This document shows positions 8,603 to 17,060 of a stretch of 64,000 bases of DNA, one piece after another. Source of the stretch: Seohaeicola_A nanhaiensis (GTDB lineage: Bacteria > Pseudomonadota > Alphaproteobacteria > Rhodobacterales > Rhodobacteraceae); NCBI RefSeq assembly GCF_042654245.1, contig NZ_JBHSGI010000033.1, forward strand, positions 372,001-436,000, in the 5' to 3' direction. Under the pieces are notes generated by a model. That model saw only the letters and a list, made by a program, of their open reading frames with translations, was not told where the DNA came from and searched no databases. The position numbers and the translations under genes are program-made. The first letter of the stretch is position 1; each line of letters starts with the position of its first letter.

Positions 8603-9591
8603 CACATCGCCTCCGCGTGCCAGCAATCGGCGATCTGGCCGTTGGCAAAGACCTTTGCCGGGGGCCGCTGGTCCAGGCACTCCTGCGTCCGATGCGAACA
8701 GCGCGAGGCAAACAGGCAGCGGTTCTGCCCGAAATCGCGCAACGAAGGCACGATGCCCGGCACCTCGGTCAGATCGTGGCGTTCCTCGGTGACGGTCGAC
8801 AGGATATGCGGCACGCAAGAGATCAGGCCCCGCGTATAGGGATGGCGGGCATGGTCGATGATCTGCTCCACCGGTCCGATCTCGGCCTTGCGCCCGGCAT
8901 ACATGACGATCATCCGCTCGGCCATTTCGGCCACCGCGCCCATGTCGTGGGTGATCAGGATGATCGAGGTGCCGGTCTGCGCCCTGAGATCGCGCAGAAG
9001 GTCGAAGATCTGCGCCTGAACGGTCACATCCAGCGCCGTCGTCGGCTCGTCCGCGATCAGGATCTTGGGCTTGCAGGCCAGCGCCATGGCGATCATCACC
9101 CGCTGCCGCTGACCGCCCGACATCTGGAACGGATAGGCCGAGGCGCGTGATTTCGGGTTGGGTATGCGCACCGCGTCCAGCAGCGCGACCGCCTGATCCC
9201 ACGCCGCCTTGGCCGACAGCCCCTGATGCGCGCGCAGCACCTCGGCGATCTGTTCGCCCACAGTGAACACAGGGTTCAGCGAGGTCATCGGCTCCTGGAA
9301 GATCATGCCGATCTCGTTGCCGCGAATGTCGCGCAGGCGGCTTTCGCTGGCCGTCGTCAGATCCTCCCCGTCCAGCAGGATCCGCCCCGAGGCCACGCGC
9401 CCGATCCCCTCGGGCAGCAGCCCCATGATCGCGAGCGCCGTCATCGACTTGCCGCAGCCGGATTCGCCGACGAAAGAGATATTCTCGCCCGGCATCAGGT
9501 CAAAGGACAGGTCGTCGATCACCGGGGCAACGCCGCCACGGGTCTTCAGCTCGATGCGCAGGTTCTCGACCTTGAGAAGCGGTTCGGTCAT
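8602..9591 (-). CDS. Dipeptide/oligopeptide-type ABC transporter ATP-binding protein (DppD/OppD-like)
   Basis: First ATPase of the importer. The 329-residue protein has Walker A GESGCGKS, Q-loop GMIFQEPMTSLNPVF, signature MSGGQRQRVMIAMAL, Walker B ILIADEPTTALDV and H-loop LITHDMGAVAEMAER. The C-terminal extension includes the cysteine-bearing QNRCLFASRCSH segment. Its ATG overlaps the last base of the upstream permease stop codon (9591), consistent with translational coupling. The substrate is unknown; peptides, opines, nickel or modified amino acids are all transported by relatives. Confidence 0.92.
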   Translation of the reverse strand: MTEPLLKVENLRIELKTRGGVAPVIDDLSFDLMPGENISFVGESGCGKSMTALAIMGLLPEGIGRVASGRILLDGEDLTTASESRLRDIRGNEIGMIFQEPMTSLNPVFTVGEQIAEVLRAHQGLSAKAAWDQAVALLDAVRIPNPKSRASAYPFQMSGGQRQRVMIAMALACKPKILIADEPTTALDVTVQAQIFDLLRDLRAQTGTSIILITHDMGAVAEMAERMIVMYAGRKAEIGPVEQIIDHARHPYTRGLISCVPHILSTVTEERHDLTEVPGIVPSLRDFGQNRCLFASRCSHRTQECLDQRPPAKVFANGQIADCWHAEAM

Positions 9592-10475
9592 CAGCGCAGC
9601 CTCAGCTTGGGGTTCAGCGCGTCGTTCAGCCCGTCGCCGACAAGGCTGATCGCCAGCACGGTGATGAAGATCGCGAGACCAGGAATCGTCACGGTGAAGG
9701 GCGATTCAAGGATATAGGTGCGGTTCGATCCGATGATCTGGCCCCAGCTCACCACGTTCGGGTCGGTCAGGCCCAGGAACGACAGCCCCGCCTCGAACAG
9801 GATCGCGCCGCCCACCATCAGCGCCGACTGCACGATGATCGGCGTCAGCGCGTTCGGCAGGATGACCTTGAACATCAGCTTGAGGTTCGATGCCCCCGAG
9901 GCGCGGCTCGCGGTAACATACTCCAGCTCGCGAATGCGCAGGAACTCGCCCCGGGTGATCCGCGCCACGGCGGTCCAGCTCACCACGCCGATGGCGAAGG
10001 TGATCATCGGCAGCGAGGCGCCGAACAGCGCCACGATGACCATCGAGAACAGCAGCGTCGGCAGCACCTGGAAGAACTCGGTAATGCGCATAAGCACTTC
10101 CTCGACCACCCCGCGATAGAAGCCGGCCAGCGCGCCCACGGTCACACCGATAAAGACCGAGACCAGCGCCGCGGCCAGCCCGATCACCAGCGACACCCGC
10201 GCCCCCGACAGGATCAGCGCGGTCAGGTCGCGGCCAAGGTAATCGGTGCCCAGCAGAAACCCGTCCGCCCCGGGCGGCGAGAAGGGCGCCCAGACCATGT
10301 CGAAGGGATCGGTGCCATACAGCGCCGGGCCGAAGATCGCGGCCAGCACGATCAGGATCAGCACGATCAGCGCGGCCACGGCGGCGTGGTTCTTGCGGAA
10401 CATCTCCCAGGCCTCGGCAATCGGCGGCCGGGCCTTTTCGACGGTTTCCTCGGGCAGGGCGGGGGCGTCGCTCAT
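9591..10475 (-). CDS. Dipeptide/oligopeptide-type ABC transporter permease (DppC/OppC-like)
   Basis: Inner-membrane permease of the importer, 294 residues. It has an N-terminal OppC-type cytoplasmic tail and first membrane segment (HAAVAALIVLILIVLAAIFG), the family signature GTDYLGRDLTALILSGARVSL after a periplasmic loop, and the EAA loop YVTASRASGASNLKLMFKVILPN. It overlaps the DppB-like permease start region by 4 nt (10472-10475, ATGA) and the ATPase by one base. It forms the translocation pore with the neighbouring permease. Confidence 0.92.
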   Translation of the reverse strand: MSDAPALPEETVEKARPPIAEAWEMFRKNHAAVAALIVLILIVLAAIFGPALYGTDPFDMVWAPFSPPGADGFLLGTDYLGRDLTALILSGARVSLVIGLAAALVSVFIGVTVGALAGFYRGVVEEVLMRITEFFQVLPTLLFSMVIVALFGASLPMITFAIGVVSWTAVARITRGEFLRIRELEYVTASRASGASNLKLMFKVILPNALTPIIVQSALMVGGAILFEAGLSFLGLTDPNVVSWGQIIGSNRTYILESPFTVTIPGLAIFITVLAISLVGDGLNDALNPKLRLR

Positions 10476-11449
10476 CTGCGTCCTCCGATGCGGGGATCGA
10501 CCAGGCGCAGCGCGAGGTCGGTCAGGATATTGCCGACAATCACCACCAGCGCCGAGAAGAACAGGATGCCGAGGATCGTCGGCGTGTCACGGGCGATGAT
10601 CGACTGGAAGGCCAGCGTGCCGAGACCGGGCCAGGAAAACACCGTCTCGACCAGCACCGCACCCGACACCACCGCCGAGAACTGCAGCCCCGCCAGCGTG
10701 ATGACGGGCGACAGCGCGTTCTTCAGCGCGTGCTTGTAGACCACGTCGCGCATCGTCAGCCCCTTGGCCTTTGCGGTGCGCACATAGTCCGACCCCAGCA
10801 CCTCCATCATCGTGGCCCGCGCCAGGCGCGAATAAAGCGCAAGGAAGATCGAGGCGAGCGTGATCATCGGCAGCACCAGATGGCGCGCGATGTCCAGCGC
10901 ATGGGCGAAGAAACCGCCTTCGATGGTCACATCCTGCATCCCCGCGACCGGGAACCACTGGATCTTCAGCGAAAAGGCGATCAGCAGCAGGATCCCTGTC
11001 CAGAACACCGGGGCGGAATAGCCGAAGAGGGCAAAGAAGGTGACGAAGTGGCTGAGGATGCCGTTCGGCCGCCGGGCCGAGAAGACGCCCAGTACCACAC
11101 CGACCAGCAGCGCCAGGATCTGCGCCGACAGCACCAGCAGGAGGGTTGCGGGCAGACGCTCCAGGATCAGGCTGGTGACCGGCTGGTTGTAGAAGAACGA
11201 ATAGCCAAGGTCGAAATGCAGCACCCGGAAGATATAACGGCCGAGCTGCACCAGAAAGGGCTGGTCAAGGCCATAGTCGGCGCGAATGCGGTTCAGAATG
11301 GTCTCGTCCGCGCCCCCCATCGACTGTGCGATGGTATCGGCCACATCGCCCGGGGCGAGGTGCAGCATCGTGAAGTTGAGAACGAGTACCGCCAGCAGAA
11401 GGATCACGGCATAAGCAAGCCGGATCAGGGTCGATCTGAGCTGGTCCAA
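10472..11449 (-). CDS. Dipeptide/oligopeptide-type ABC transporter permease (DppB/OppB-like)
   Basis: Inner-membrane permease pairing with the DppC-like subunit. It shows an N-terminal membrane segment ending in LNFTMLHLAPGD, the DppB hallmark DYGLDQPFLVQLGRYIFRVL, and an EAA-type loop in DYVRTAKAKGLTMRDVVYKH. I place the start at the TTG at 11449 because AAGAAGGA lies 7 nt upstream on the minus strand; an in-frame TTG at 11491 is possible but lies within the hairpin arm. The stop overlaps the next permease start (ATGA). About 325 residues, normal for the family. Confidence 0.9.
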   Translation of the reverse strand: MDQLRSTLIRLAYAVILLLAVLVLNFTMLHLAPGDVADTIAQSMGGADETILNRIRADYGLDQPFLVQLGRYIFRVLHFDLGYSFFYNQPVTSLILERLPATLLLVLSAQILALLVGVVLGVFSARRPNGILSHFVTFFALFGYSAPVFWTGILLLIAFSLKIQWFPVAGMQDVTIEGGFFAHALDIARHLVLPMITLASIFLALYSRLARATMMEVLGSDYVRTAKAKGLTMRDVVYKHALKNALSPVITLAGLQFSAVVSGAVLVETVFSWPGLGTLAFQSIIARDTPTILGILFFSALVVIVGNILTDLALRLVDPRIGGRR

Positions 11450-11476
11450 GGGCGGATCCTTCTTGGTCTGGCTGGA

Positions 11477-11504
11477 CCCCGCGGCGTGCAAAGCCGCCGC
11501 GGGG
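11477..11504 (-). terminator. GC-rich attenuator-like hairpin after the binding-protein gene
   Basis: Perfect 10-bp arms (11477-11486 and 11495-11504, CCCCGCGGCG and complement) enclose an 8-nt loop, 12 nt past the stop of the binding-protein gene and before the DppB-like start. There is no U-tract, so it probably stabilises the upstream mRNA or lowers read-through rather than ending transcription. Confidence 0.6.
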
Positions 11505-11516
11505 CAAAGGGACGGA

Positions 11517-13088
11517 TCAGTCCTTGAGATAGGTCATGTCGATGGGCGAGCTGGTGCCCCAGATGCCCATCGGCGGATTGCCCACCTTGTCGGAATAGAT
11601 CGTGTGCATCGGCACCGCGTTCAGGAAGTAGATCGGAACCTCTTCGGCGACGATCTCCTGGAACTCCTTGTACAGCGCCTTGCGCTTCTCGGGGTCGTTC
11701 TCGGTGCCGGCCTCGGCAAGCAGCTCGTCCACCCGGGCGTTCGAATAGCCCTGCGTGTTCGACCAGACGCCCTTGCCGATGTTGTCGCTCATGTAGGTCC
11801 GGTTCACCCCGATTACCGGGTCGCCCCAGTTATAGACCGAATCCAGCGACATGTCGTAGTCCAGCGTGCCCATCAGCTTGGCCCAGCTCGGGAAGTCGGC
11901 CGAGGAATGGATCGTCACGTTGATCCCGACCTTGGAGAGCGCCTGCTTGATGTATTCCGTCGCCGGCTTGTACCCCGGGAAGGGCGCCAGCTCGAGCGTG
12001 ATGTCGAACCGCTTGCCGTCCTTCATCGGGAAACCGGCCTCGTCCAGCAGCGCATTGGCCTTGTCGAGGTCGAACGGATAGTTGTTCACATCCGCATCGT
12101 ACAGCGGGCTGTCCGGGTGAATGCCCGTCTTGGCCTCGGTCGCCGTGCCCCGCAGGATCGCCTTCAGGATGAAATCCTTGTCGATCGCATAGGCAATCGC
12201 CTGACGCACCTTCACCTCTTTCAGCGGGCCGCGCGTGGTGTTGATCGCCAGCCAGTCGATCGGGCCGATGCCGCCATAGCCCTTGTTGGTGATGTTCAGC
12301 CCCTTCACCTTGGACAGGCGCTGGATCAGCGTCGGTTCGGCCTCGAAGGCGGCCAGCATGAGCTCGCCGTTCTCCAGCGCAATCGCGCGGGCCGAGCTGT
12401 CGGGCATGATCCGCATCACGATCTTGTCGAGATAGGGGCGGCCTTCCATGAAGAAACCGTCATAACGCTCGAGGATGATGTGCTCGCCGTTCTTGAACTC
12501 GACCAGCTTGAACGGGCCCGAGCCGACCACATCGACGTTGTTGCGCGGGTGGTTCTTCGGGTCCTGCCCGTCGCCATAGATGTGCTTCGGAATGATCGAC
12601 ATCAGCTGCCCCGACATTGCCAGCATCAGCGCCGGGTGCGGTTTGGACAGGTTGATGACGGCCGTGTGTTCATCCGGCGTGTCGACCGAGGTCACCGGCG
12701 CGAACATTGACTTGAACGGGTGATATTCCTTGATGATATCCACCGAAAACGCGACGTCTTCCGAAGTGATCGGATGGCCGTCGTGGAAGGTGGCGTTCTC
12801 GACCAGATGCAGCGTCACGTGCAGCCCGTCTTCGCTGACCTCCCAGCTCTTGGCCAGATAGGGCTGCGGCGTCCAGCTGTCGTCATACCGCAGCGGCGAG
12901 GCGAAGAGCTGCGCCCCCGGAAAGCCGGTGGCGATGCCTGACTGCACCGCCGGGTTCAGCACGCGGGGCGTCGAGGTGATGACCGTCACCAGCGTGCCGC
13001 CGCGCTTGGGCTCGTCGGCAAGGGCCGAAGTGGCCAGAAGCGCCGCAGCGGCGGTCGCTGTCAGGAATTGTTTGAACATGTGTCGCAC
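11517..13088 (-). CDS. Peptide-type ABC transporter substrate-binding protein (SBP_bac_5 family)
   Basis: Periplasmic substrate receptor for the importer. The 523-residue product has a signal peptide (FLTATAAAALLATSALA, cleaved before DEPKRGG), then the family-5 hallmarks GTLVTVITSTPRVLNPAVQ, LAKSWEVSEDGLHVTLHL, NATFHDGHPITSEDVAFS and RQAIAYAIDKDFI. The start is a GTG at 13088, with GGAGGA about 9 nt upstream; an ATG three codons later at 13079 has poor spacing. It follows the LysR gene on the same strand by 83 nt. The ligand is not deducible; the adjacent amidohydrolase suggests an N-acyl or cyclic amide compound (inference). Confidence 0.92.
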   Translation of the reverse strand: MRHMFKQFLTATAAAALLATSALADEPKRGGTLVTVITSTPRVLNPAVQSGIATGFPGAQLFASPLRYDDSWTPQPYLAKSWEVSEDGLHVTLHLVENATFHDGHPITSEDVAFSVDIIKEYHPFKSMFAPVTSVDTPDEHTAVINLSKPHPALMLAMSGQLMSIIPKHIYGDGQDPKNHPRNNVDVVGSGPFKLVEFKNGEHIILERYDGFFMEGRPYLDKIVMRIMPDSSARAIALENGELMLAAFEAEPTLIQRLSKVKGLNITNKGYGGIGPIDWLAINTTRGPLKEVKVRQAIAYAIDKDFILKAILRGTATEAKTGIHPDSPLYDADVNNYPFDLDKANALLDEAGFPMKDGKRFDITLELAPFPGYKPATEYIKQALSKVGINVTIHSSADFPSWAKLMGTLDYDMSLDSVYNWGDPVIGVNRTYMSDNIGKGVWSNTQGYSNARVDELLAEAGTENDPEKRKALYKEFQEIVAEEVPIYFLNAVPMHTIYSDKVGNPPMGIWGTSSPIDMTYLKD

Positions 13089-13171
13089 GTGGCGTCGTCC
13101 TCCGTGTTGGTCGTTTGAATTTTTCTTATTGGAGAAAGCCTAGACCAGCCCCGTTCCCCCATAAAACAGTT

Positions 13172-14137
13172 TTAATGCGGACTATTGGTGGCTTTTTTGG
13201 CGGAAGCGGGCGGAGGTGCCGTAACCGTAAGCGGGATGAAGGCTCCGGCGTCGCGCAATTCGATACAGGTGCGGATGAAGGCGCGGATGGTACGCGGCTG
13301 CCGGGTCTGCCGCATGGTGGCGATTCCAAAGATCGGGGCCTCGGTCTCGTCCAAAATCGGCAACGCGCGATAGGCGCTCTTGGCGCCCTCGAAGCCGGGC
13401 GGGCGGATGTTCAGGATGGTATAGCCAAACCCGCCCGCCACCAGCGCCCGCGCAAAATCGGCCGACCGGGTGGCGTGGCCGATCATCGGCTTCAACCCGC
13501 GGCGCGAGAACAGCGTGCTGAAATACTCGCGCGCATAGGGCAGGTCCAGCATCACCATCGTGCGGCGCGACAGCTGCGCATAGGTGACCCCGGGCAGGTC
13601 CGACATCGGGTCGTCAGTCGAGATCAGCGCATAGGGCGCGGCGTTGAACAGCGGTTCGAACTGCTGGCCCGAATCGAGCCCCATCTCATAGGTGAAGGAC
13701 AGATCCGCCTTCCCGTCGCGCAGGTAATCGACGACCGTGGCCATGTCGCCTTCCAGCACATCCACCGTGATATTGGGTCGGCGATCCTTCATTGCCTTCA
13801 AAATAGGCGGAAGGAAGGCCGGCGCGGCCGTCCCATAGCATCCGATGCGCACAACGCCGGTTTCGTCGCCGCCCACCGATTGCAGGTCGGCCTCGAAATG
13901 GCGTGAATGGTTCAGGAAGGCGCGCACCATCTGCAGGGCCTCGAGACCCGCCGGGGTCGCGTGGATGCCCTTGGCCGGCGTGCGCACGAACAGATCGTAG
14001 TCCAGCGAGTGCTCCAACGCGTCGATGGCGGCGGTGATGGACGATTGCGAGATCGCCATTTCCTCGGCCGCGCGGGCAATCGAGCCAAGCCGCCCGGCGG
14101 CCTCGACATAGCGGAGTTGTTTCAGCGTGAAGTTCAT
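13172..14137 (-). CDS. LysR-family transcriptional regulator
   Basis: DNA-binding regulator of 321 residues. The N-terminal winged helix reads LKQLRYVEAAGRLGSIARAA with recognition helix MAISQSSITAAIDALE and the wing LFVRTPAKGIHATPAG, followed by a LysR substrate-binding domain (VRIGCYGTAAPAFLPPIL onward). It precedes the ABC importer genes on the same strand and diverges from the amidohydrolase gene, the classic arrangement of a LysR regulator controlling its neighbours. A TTCC-N7-GGAA palindrome with T-N11-A lies in the divergent region. The effector is unknown but is likely the transported compound. Confidence 0.93.
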   Translation of the reverse strand: MNFTLKQLRYVEAAGRLGSIARAAEEMAISQSSITAAIDALEHSLDYDLFVRTPAKGIHATPAGLEALQMVRAFLNHSRHFEADLQSVGGDETGVVRIGCYGTAAPAFLPPILKAMKDRRPNITVDVLEGDMATVVDYLRDGKADLSFTYEMGLDSGQQFEPLFNAAPYALISTDDPMSDLPGVTYAQLSRRTMVMLDLPYAREYFSTLFSRRGLKPMIGHATRSADFARALVAGGFGYTILNIRPPGFEGAKSAYRALPILDETEAPIFGIATMRQTRQPRTIRAFIRTCIELRDAGAFIPLTVTAPPPASAKKATNSPH

Positions 14138-14189
14138 CGGGGCACCATTCCACCAGAAATTCGCGGATGTTGGCCAGATAAAACCATTT

Positions 14190-14204
14190 TTCCTTGCATG
14201 GGAA
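14190..14204. promoter_or_regulatory. Candidate LysR-regulator binding site
   Basis: TTCC-N7-GGAA inverted repeat (14190-14193 / 14201-14204) containing the LTTR core T-N11-A (14191 to 14203). It sits in the 109-bp region between the divergent lysR and amidohydrolase genes, about 53 bp from lysR and 42 bp from the amidohydrolase start. The assignment is inferred from position and consensus only. Confidence 0.5.
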
Positions 14205-14246
14205 GCGGCCTAGGCTCCCCTGCAACAGATAACCCAGGAGATATCC

Positions 14247-15887
14247 GTGGCCGGCATCACCGTCTATTCCGCTAAATCCATCCTCACCATGAACCCGGCC
14301 CGCCCGCGCGCCACCCACGTCGCGGTGCGCGACGGGCGCATCCTGGGCGCCGGCACGCTGGAAGAGCTGGAAGGCTGGGGCGACTATACGCTGGACGACC
14401 GGTTCGCCGACAAGGTGCTGATGCCCGGTCTGGTCGAGGGCCACGCGCATACCTCCGAAGGCTCGCTCTGGCGCTACACCTACCTCGGCTGGTTCGACCG
14501 GATGGATCCGGCCGGCAAGTCCTGGGACGGGCTCAAGACCATCGACGCCGTGCTCGACCGGCTGCGCGTGGCCGAGGCCGAACTTGACGGCGAAGCGCCC
14601 CTTTGCGGCTGGGGCCTCGACCCGATCTACATGAACAACCAGCGCGTCAACCGCGCACATCTCGACTCGGTCTCGCCCAGCCGGCCCATCGGCGTGATGC
14701 ACGCCTCGGGCCACATCCTGAACGTGAACACAAAGGCGCTGGAACTGGCCGGGCTGATGAAGACCGGTATCAATCACCCCGGCATCCCCCTTGGCCCAGA
14801 CGGCTATCCGACGGGCGAACTGAAAGGCCCCGAGGTGATGACCCCGGTCGGCCCGCATGTCGGCTTCGACCGCTCGCTGATGGATTGCGACGAACAGGGC
14901 CTGCGCGACTTCGCCAAGCTCTGCGTGCGCACCGGTGTGACCACCGTGACCGACCTCGCCTCGCGGCTCGAGCCCGAAACGGTCGAGATGATGCTGCGCG
15001 TGACGGGCGAGGCGAAATACCCCGCCCGCGTCGTCCCGCTGCGCTTTTTCCTCGGCCTGCCGCCCAAGGACCTCGTGGCCGAGGTCATCCGGCTCAAGGG
15101 CCTGGCCACCGACCGCTGCCGGCTGGGCCGCATCAAGGTTGTCGCCGATGGCTCGATCCAGGGCTTTTCCGCCCGGATGAAATGGCCGGGCTACTACAAC
15201 GGCGCGGAAAACGGCCTGTGGTATGTCGCCCCCGAGCAGCTGGCGGAAATCTACGCCCATGCGCTCGATGCAGGCATCCAGGTGCACACCCACACCAACG
15301 GCGATCAGGCCACCGAACTGGCGCTCGACACGCTGGGCCCAGCGCTGCAGAAGCACCCCAGCCGCGATCACCGTTTCACCCTGCAACACTGCCAGCTGGC
15401 CGATACCGCCCAGTTCCGCCGGATGAAGGCGCTGGGCATGTGCGTCAACCTCTTTGCCAACCACCATTTCTACTGGGGCGACGAACACTACCGCCTGACC
15501 GTCGGCCCCGAGCGTGCCACCCGCATGAACGCCTGCCGCACCGCGCTGGAACAGGGCGTGCCGATGACCATCCACTCCGACGCGCCGGTCACGCCGCTCG
15601 GCCCGCTCTTCACCGCCTGGGCGGCGGTCAACCGCATCACCGCCTCGGGCCGGGTGCAGGGCGAACACGAACGGATCGGCGTCGACGATGCCCTGCGCGC
15701 GGTCACCCTCGGTGCAGCCTACACGCTGCACCTCGACGGCGAGATCGGCAGCATCGAAACCGGCAAACGCGCCGATTTCGCCGTGCTGGAACAGGACCCG
15801 ACCGAGGTCGATCCGATGGCGCTCAAGGACGTGCCGGTCTGGGGCACCGTGCAGGGCGGCCGGATCTTCGCGGCGAGCGCGCTGTGA
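14247..15887 (+). CDS. YtcJ-type amidohydrolase (metal-dependent)
   Basis: Amidohydrolase-superfamily enzyme, probably cytoplasmic, hydrolysing an amide or N-acyl bond. The 546-residue product has the N-terminal beta-sandwich strand, the metal-binding HxH in LVEGHAHTSEG, IKVVADGSIQGFSA, a histidine pair in VHTHTNGDQATELAL, LQHCQLAD and the late aspartate in TIHSDAPVTPLGPL. This order matches the YtcJ/exoenzyme-regulatory-protein (AepA) group. The GTG start at 14247 has AGGAG 7 nt upstream. It is divergent from the LysR/ABC operon and its stop overlaps the start of a G3E GTPase (GTGA), suggesting the GTPase supplies metal to this enzyme (inference). Substrate unknown. Confidence 0.88.
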   Translation: MAGITVYSAKSILTMNPARPRATHVAVRDGRILGAGTLEELEGWGDYTLDDRFADKVLMPGLVEGHAHTSEGSLWRYTYLGWFDRMDPAGKSWDGLKTIDAVLDRLRVAEAELDGEAPLCGWGLDPIYMNNQRVNRAHLDSVSPSRPIGVMHASGHILNVNTKALELAGLMKTGINHPGIPLGPDGYPTGELKGPEVMTPVGPHVGFDRSLMDCDEQGLRDFAKLCVRTGVTTVTDLASRLEPETVEMMLRVTGEAKYPARVVPLRFFLGLPPKDLVAEVIRLKGLATDRCRLGRIKVVADGSIQGFSARMKWPGYYNGAENGLWYVAPEQLAEIYAHALDAGIQVHTHTNGDQATELALDTLGPALQKHPSRDHRFTLQHCQLADTAQFRRMKALGMCVNLFANHHFYWGDEHYRLTVGPERATRMNACRTALEQGVPMTIHSDAPVTPLGPLFTAWAAVNRITASGRVQGEHERIGVDDALRAVTLGAAYTLHLDGEIGSIETGKRADFAVLEQDPTEVDPMALKDVPVWGTVQGGRIFAASAL

Positions 15888-16762
15888 GCCGCCTGCCGGT
15901 CACGGTGATCGGCGGCTATCTCGGCGCGGGCAAGACCACGCTGGTCAACCACCTGCTGCGCAATGCCGCCGGGCGGCGGCTGGCCGTGCTGGTCAACGAA
16001 TTCGGCGCGCTGCCCATCGACGCCGACCTGATCGAGGCGCAGGAGGGCGATCTGATCGCCATCGCCGGCGGCTGCGTCTGCTGCTCCTTCGGCAGCGACC
16101 TGACCGCCGCGCTGATGCAGATCGCGGCGCTCGATCCCGCCCCGGACCACGTGCTGATCGAAAGCTCGGGCGTGGCGATCCCGGGGTCGATCATGGCGAC
16201 GGCCGCGCTGCTCGACTCGGTGCGCTGCGACGGCATCGTGGTCGTTGCCGATGGTGGCGGGGTGCGCGCGGCGGCAGAGGACGCCTATATCGGCGACACC
16301 ATCACCCGTCAGCTGGCGCAGGCCGACATCGTGATCCTGAACAAGGCCGATCTCGCCGCCGCAGGGCTGGCCGACTGGCTGCAAACGCTCGCCCCCCAGG
16401 CCGCGGTGGTCACCTGTCAGAACGCGCAGGTGCCGCTGGACGCGGTCATAGGTATGGGCCCGCATCCGGCCCCTGCGCATGACCATGCCCACGATCATGC
16501 CGACGATCTGTTCGAGAGCGTTGTCCTCACGCTGCCAGCAGGAACCGACGCCGCCGCCCTCGCACAATCGCTCGCCGAAGGCCCCTACGGAGTCGTGCGC
16601 GCCAAGGGCTGGCTCAGAGGCACCGACGGAATGGCACTGATCCACGTCGTCGGCCGCCAGTGGAGCGCGGAATCGGCCGCCGACACAGCCCGCGAGGGCG
16701 TGGTCTGCATCGGCCCCAGGGGACAGCTCGACATCGACGGCCTGCGGCGCCTGGCGGGCTGA
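15884..16762 (+). CDS. G3E-family GTPase / CobW-like metallochaperone
   Basis: P-loop GTPase of the CobW/UreG/HypB/MeaB class. The 292-residue product has Walker A GGYLGAGKTT, the invariant metal-site motif GGCVCCS (CxCC), VLIESSGVAIPG, NKAD for guanine recognition and a histidine-rich HDHAHDHADD linker before the CobW C-terminal domain. These are the marks of zinc or other metal chaperones. Translation probably starts at the GTG at 15884, which overlaps the amidohydrolase stop (GTGA). The tight coupling suggests a dedicated metal-delivery role for the upstream metallohydrolase; this is an inference, as general zinc-homeostasis members also exist. Confidence 0.9.
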   Translation: MSRLPVTVIGGYLGAGKTTLVNHLLRNAAGRRLAVLVNEFGALPIDADLIEAQEGDLIAIAGGCVCCSFGSDLTAALMQIAALDPAPDHVLIESSGVAIPGSIMATAALLDSVRCDGIVVVADGGGVRAAAEDAYIGDTITRQLAQADIVILNKADLAAAGLADWLQTLAPQAAVVTCQNAQVPLDAVIGMGPHPAPAHDHAHDHADDLFESVVLTLPAGTDAAALAQSLAEGPYGVVRAKGWLRGTDGMALIHVVGRQWSAESAADTAREGVVCIGPRGQLDIDGLRRLAG

Positions 16763-16763
16763 A

Positions 16764-16809
16764 CCGAAATCCGTCACGGATTTCGGACCGTTTTCCGTGC
16801 CGGAAAACG
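16764..16809. terminator. Two adjacent perfect hairpins after the G3E GTPase gene
   Basis: First hairpin: CCGAAATCC arms (16764-16772 / 16778-16786) around GTCAC, with the loop flanks also complementary. Second hairpin: CGTTTTCCG arms (16789-16797 / 16801-16809) around TGC. They lie between the convergent GTPase and DUF3008 genes and probably act as a bidirectional terminator. The double-hairpin architecture resembles the one at 903-950. Confidence 0.6.
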
Positions 16810-16816
16810 CGCCCCT

Positions 16817-16999
16817 TCAGCCCTTCTTCTCGGGCAGCCCCTTGCGCTTGGTCGAGGCGAAGTCCTCGAGTTCCTTCTCGCTCATCGACTCGTACATCTC
16901 CTTCGACGCACCCTGAAGCTCGCTCTTCTTCGTCTCGCCGCGCTTGGCGGACAATGCGGCGCCCGCCGCTTTCTGCTGGGCCTTGGATTGGGCTGGCAT
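16817..16999 (-). CDS. DUF3008 family small basic protein
   Basis: A 60-residue, very hydrophilic lysine-rich protein (MPAQSKAQQKAAGAALSAKR onward, with SKEMYESMSEKELEDFASTK near the C-terminus). This pattern is that of the DUF3008 family, a small conserved alphaproteobacterial protein often described as stress-associated, of unknown function. The ATG at 16999 has GGAGG 8 nt upstream. No cysteine and no membrane segment. It stands alone between two terminator-like structures. Confidence 0.85.
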   Translation of the reverse strand: MPAQSKAQQKAAGAALSAKRGETKKSELQGASKEMYESMSEKELEDFASTKRKGLPEKKG

Positions 17000-17024
17000 G
17001 ATGTGATCCTCCGTTTTACCGGGG

Positions 17025-17051
17025 AAAAACCGCGCGGGGCGCCGCGCGGTT
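17025..17051 (-). terminator. Rho-independent terminator for the minus-strand 17061-18027 operon
   Basis: Perfect 10-bp arms (17028-17037 and 17042-17051, AACCGCGCGG and complement) with a GGCG loop; on the minus strand the stem is followed by TTTTT (complement of 17025-17029). It begins 10 nt past the stop of the gene ending at 17061. Confidence 0.85.
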
Positions 17052-17060
17052 CCGCGCCGG

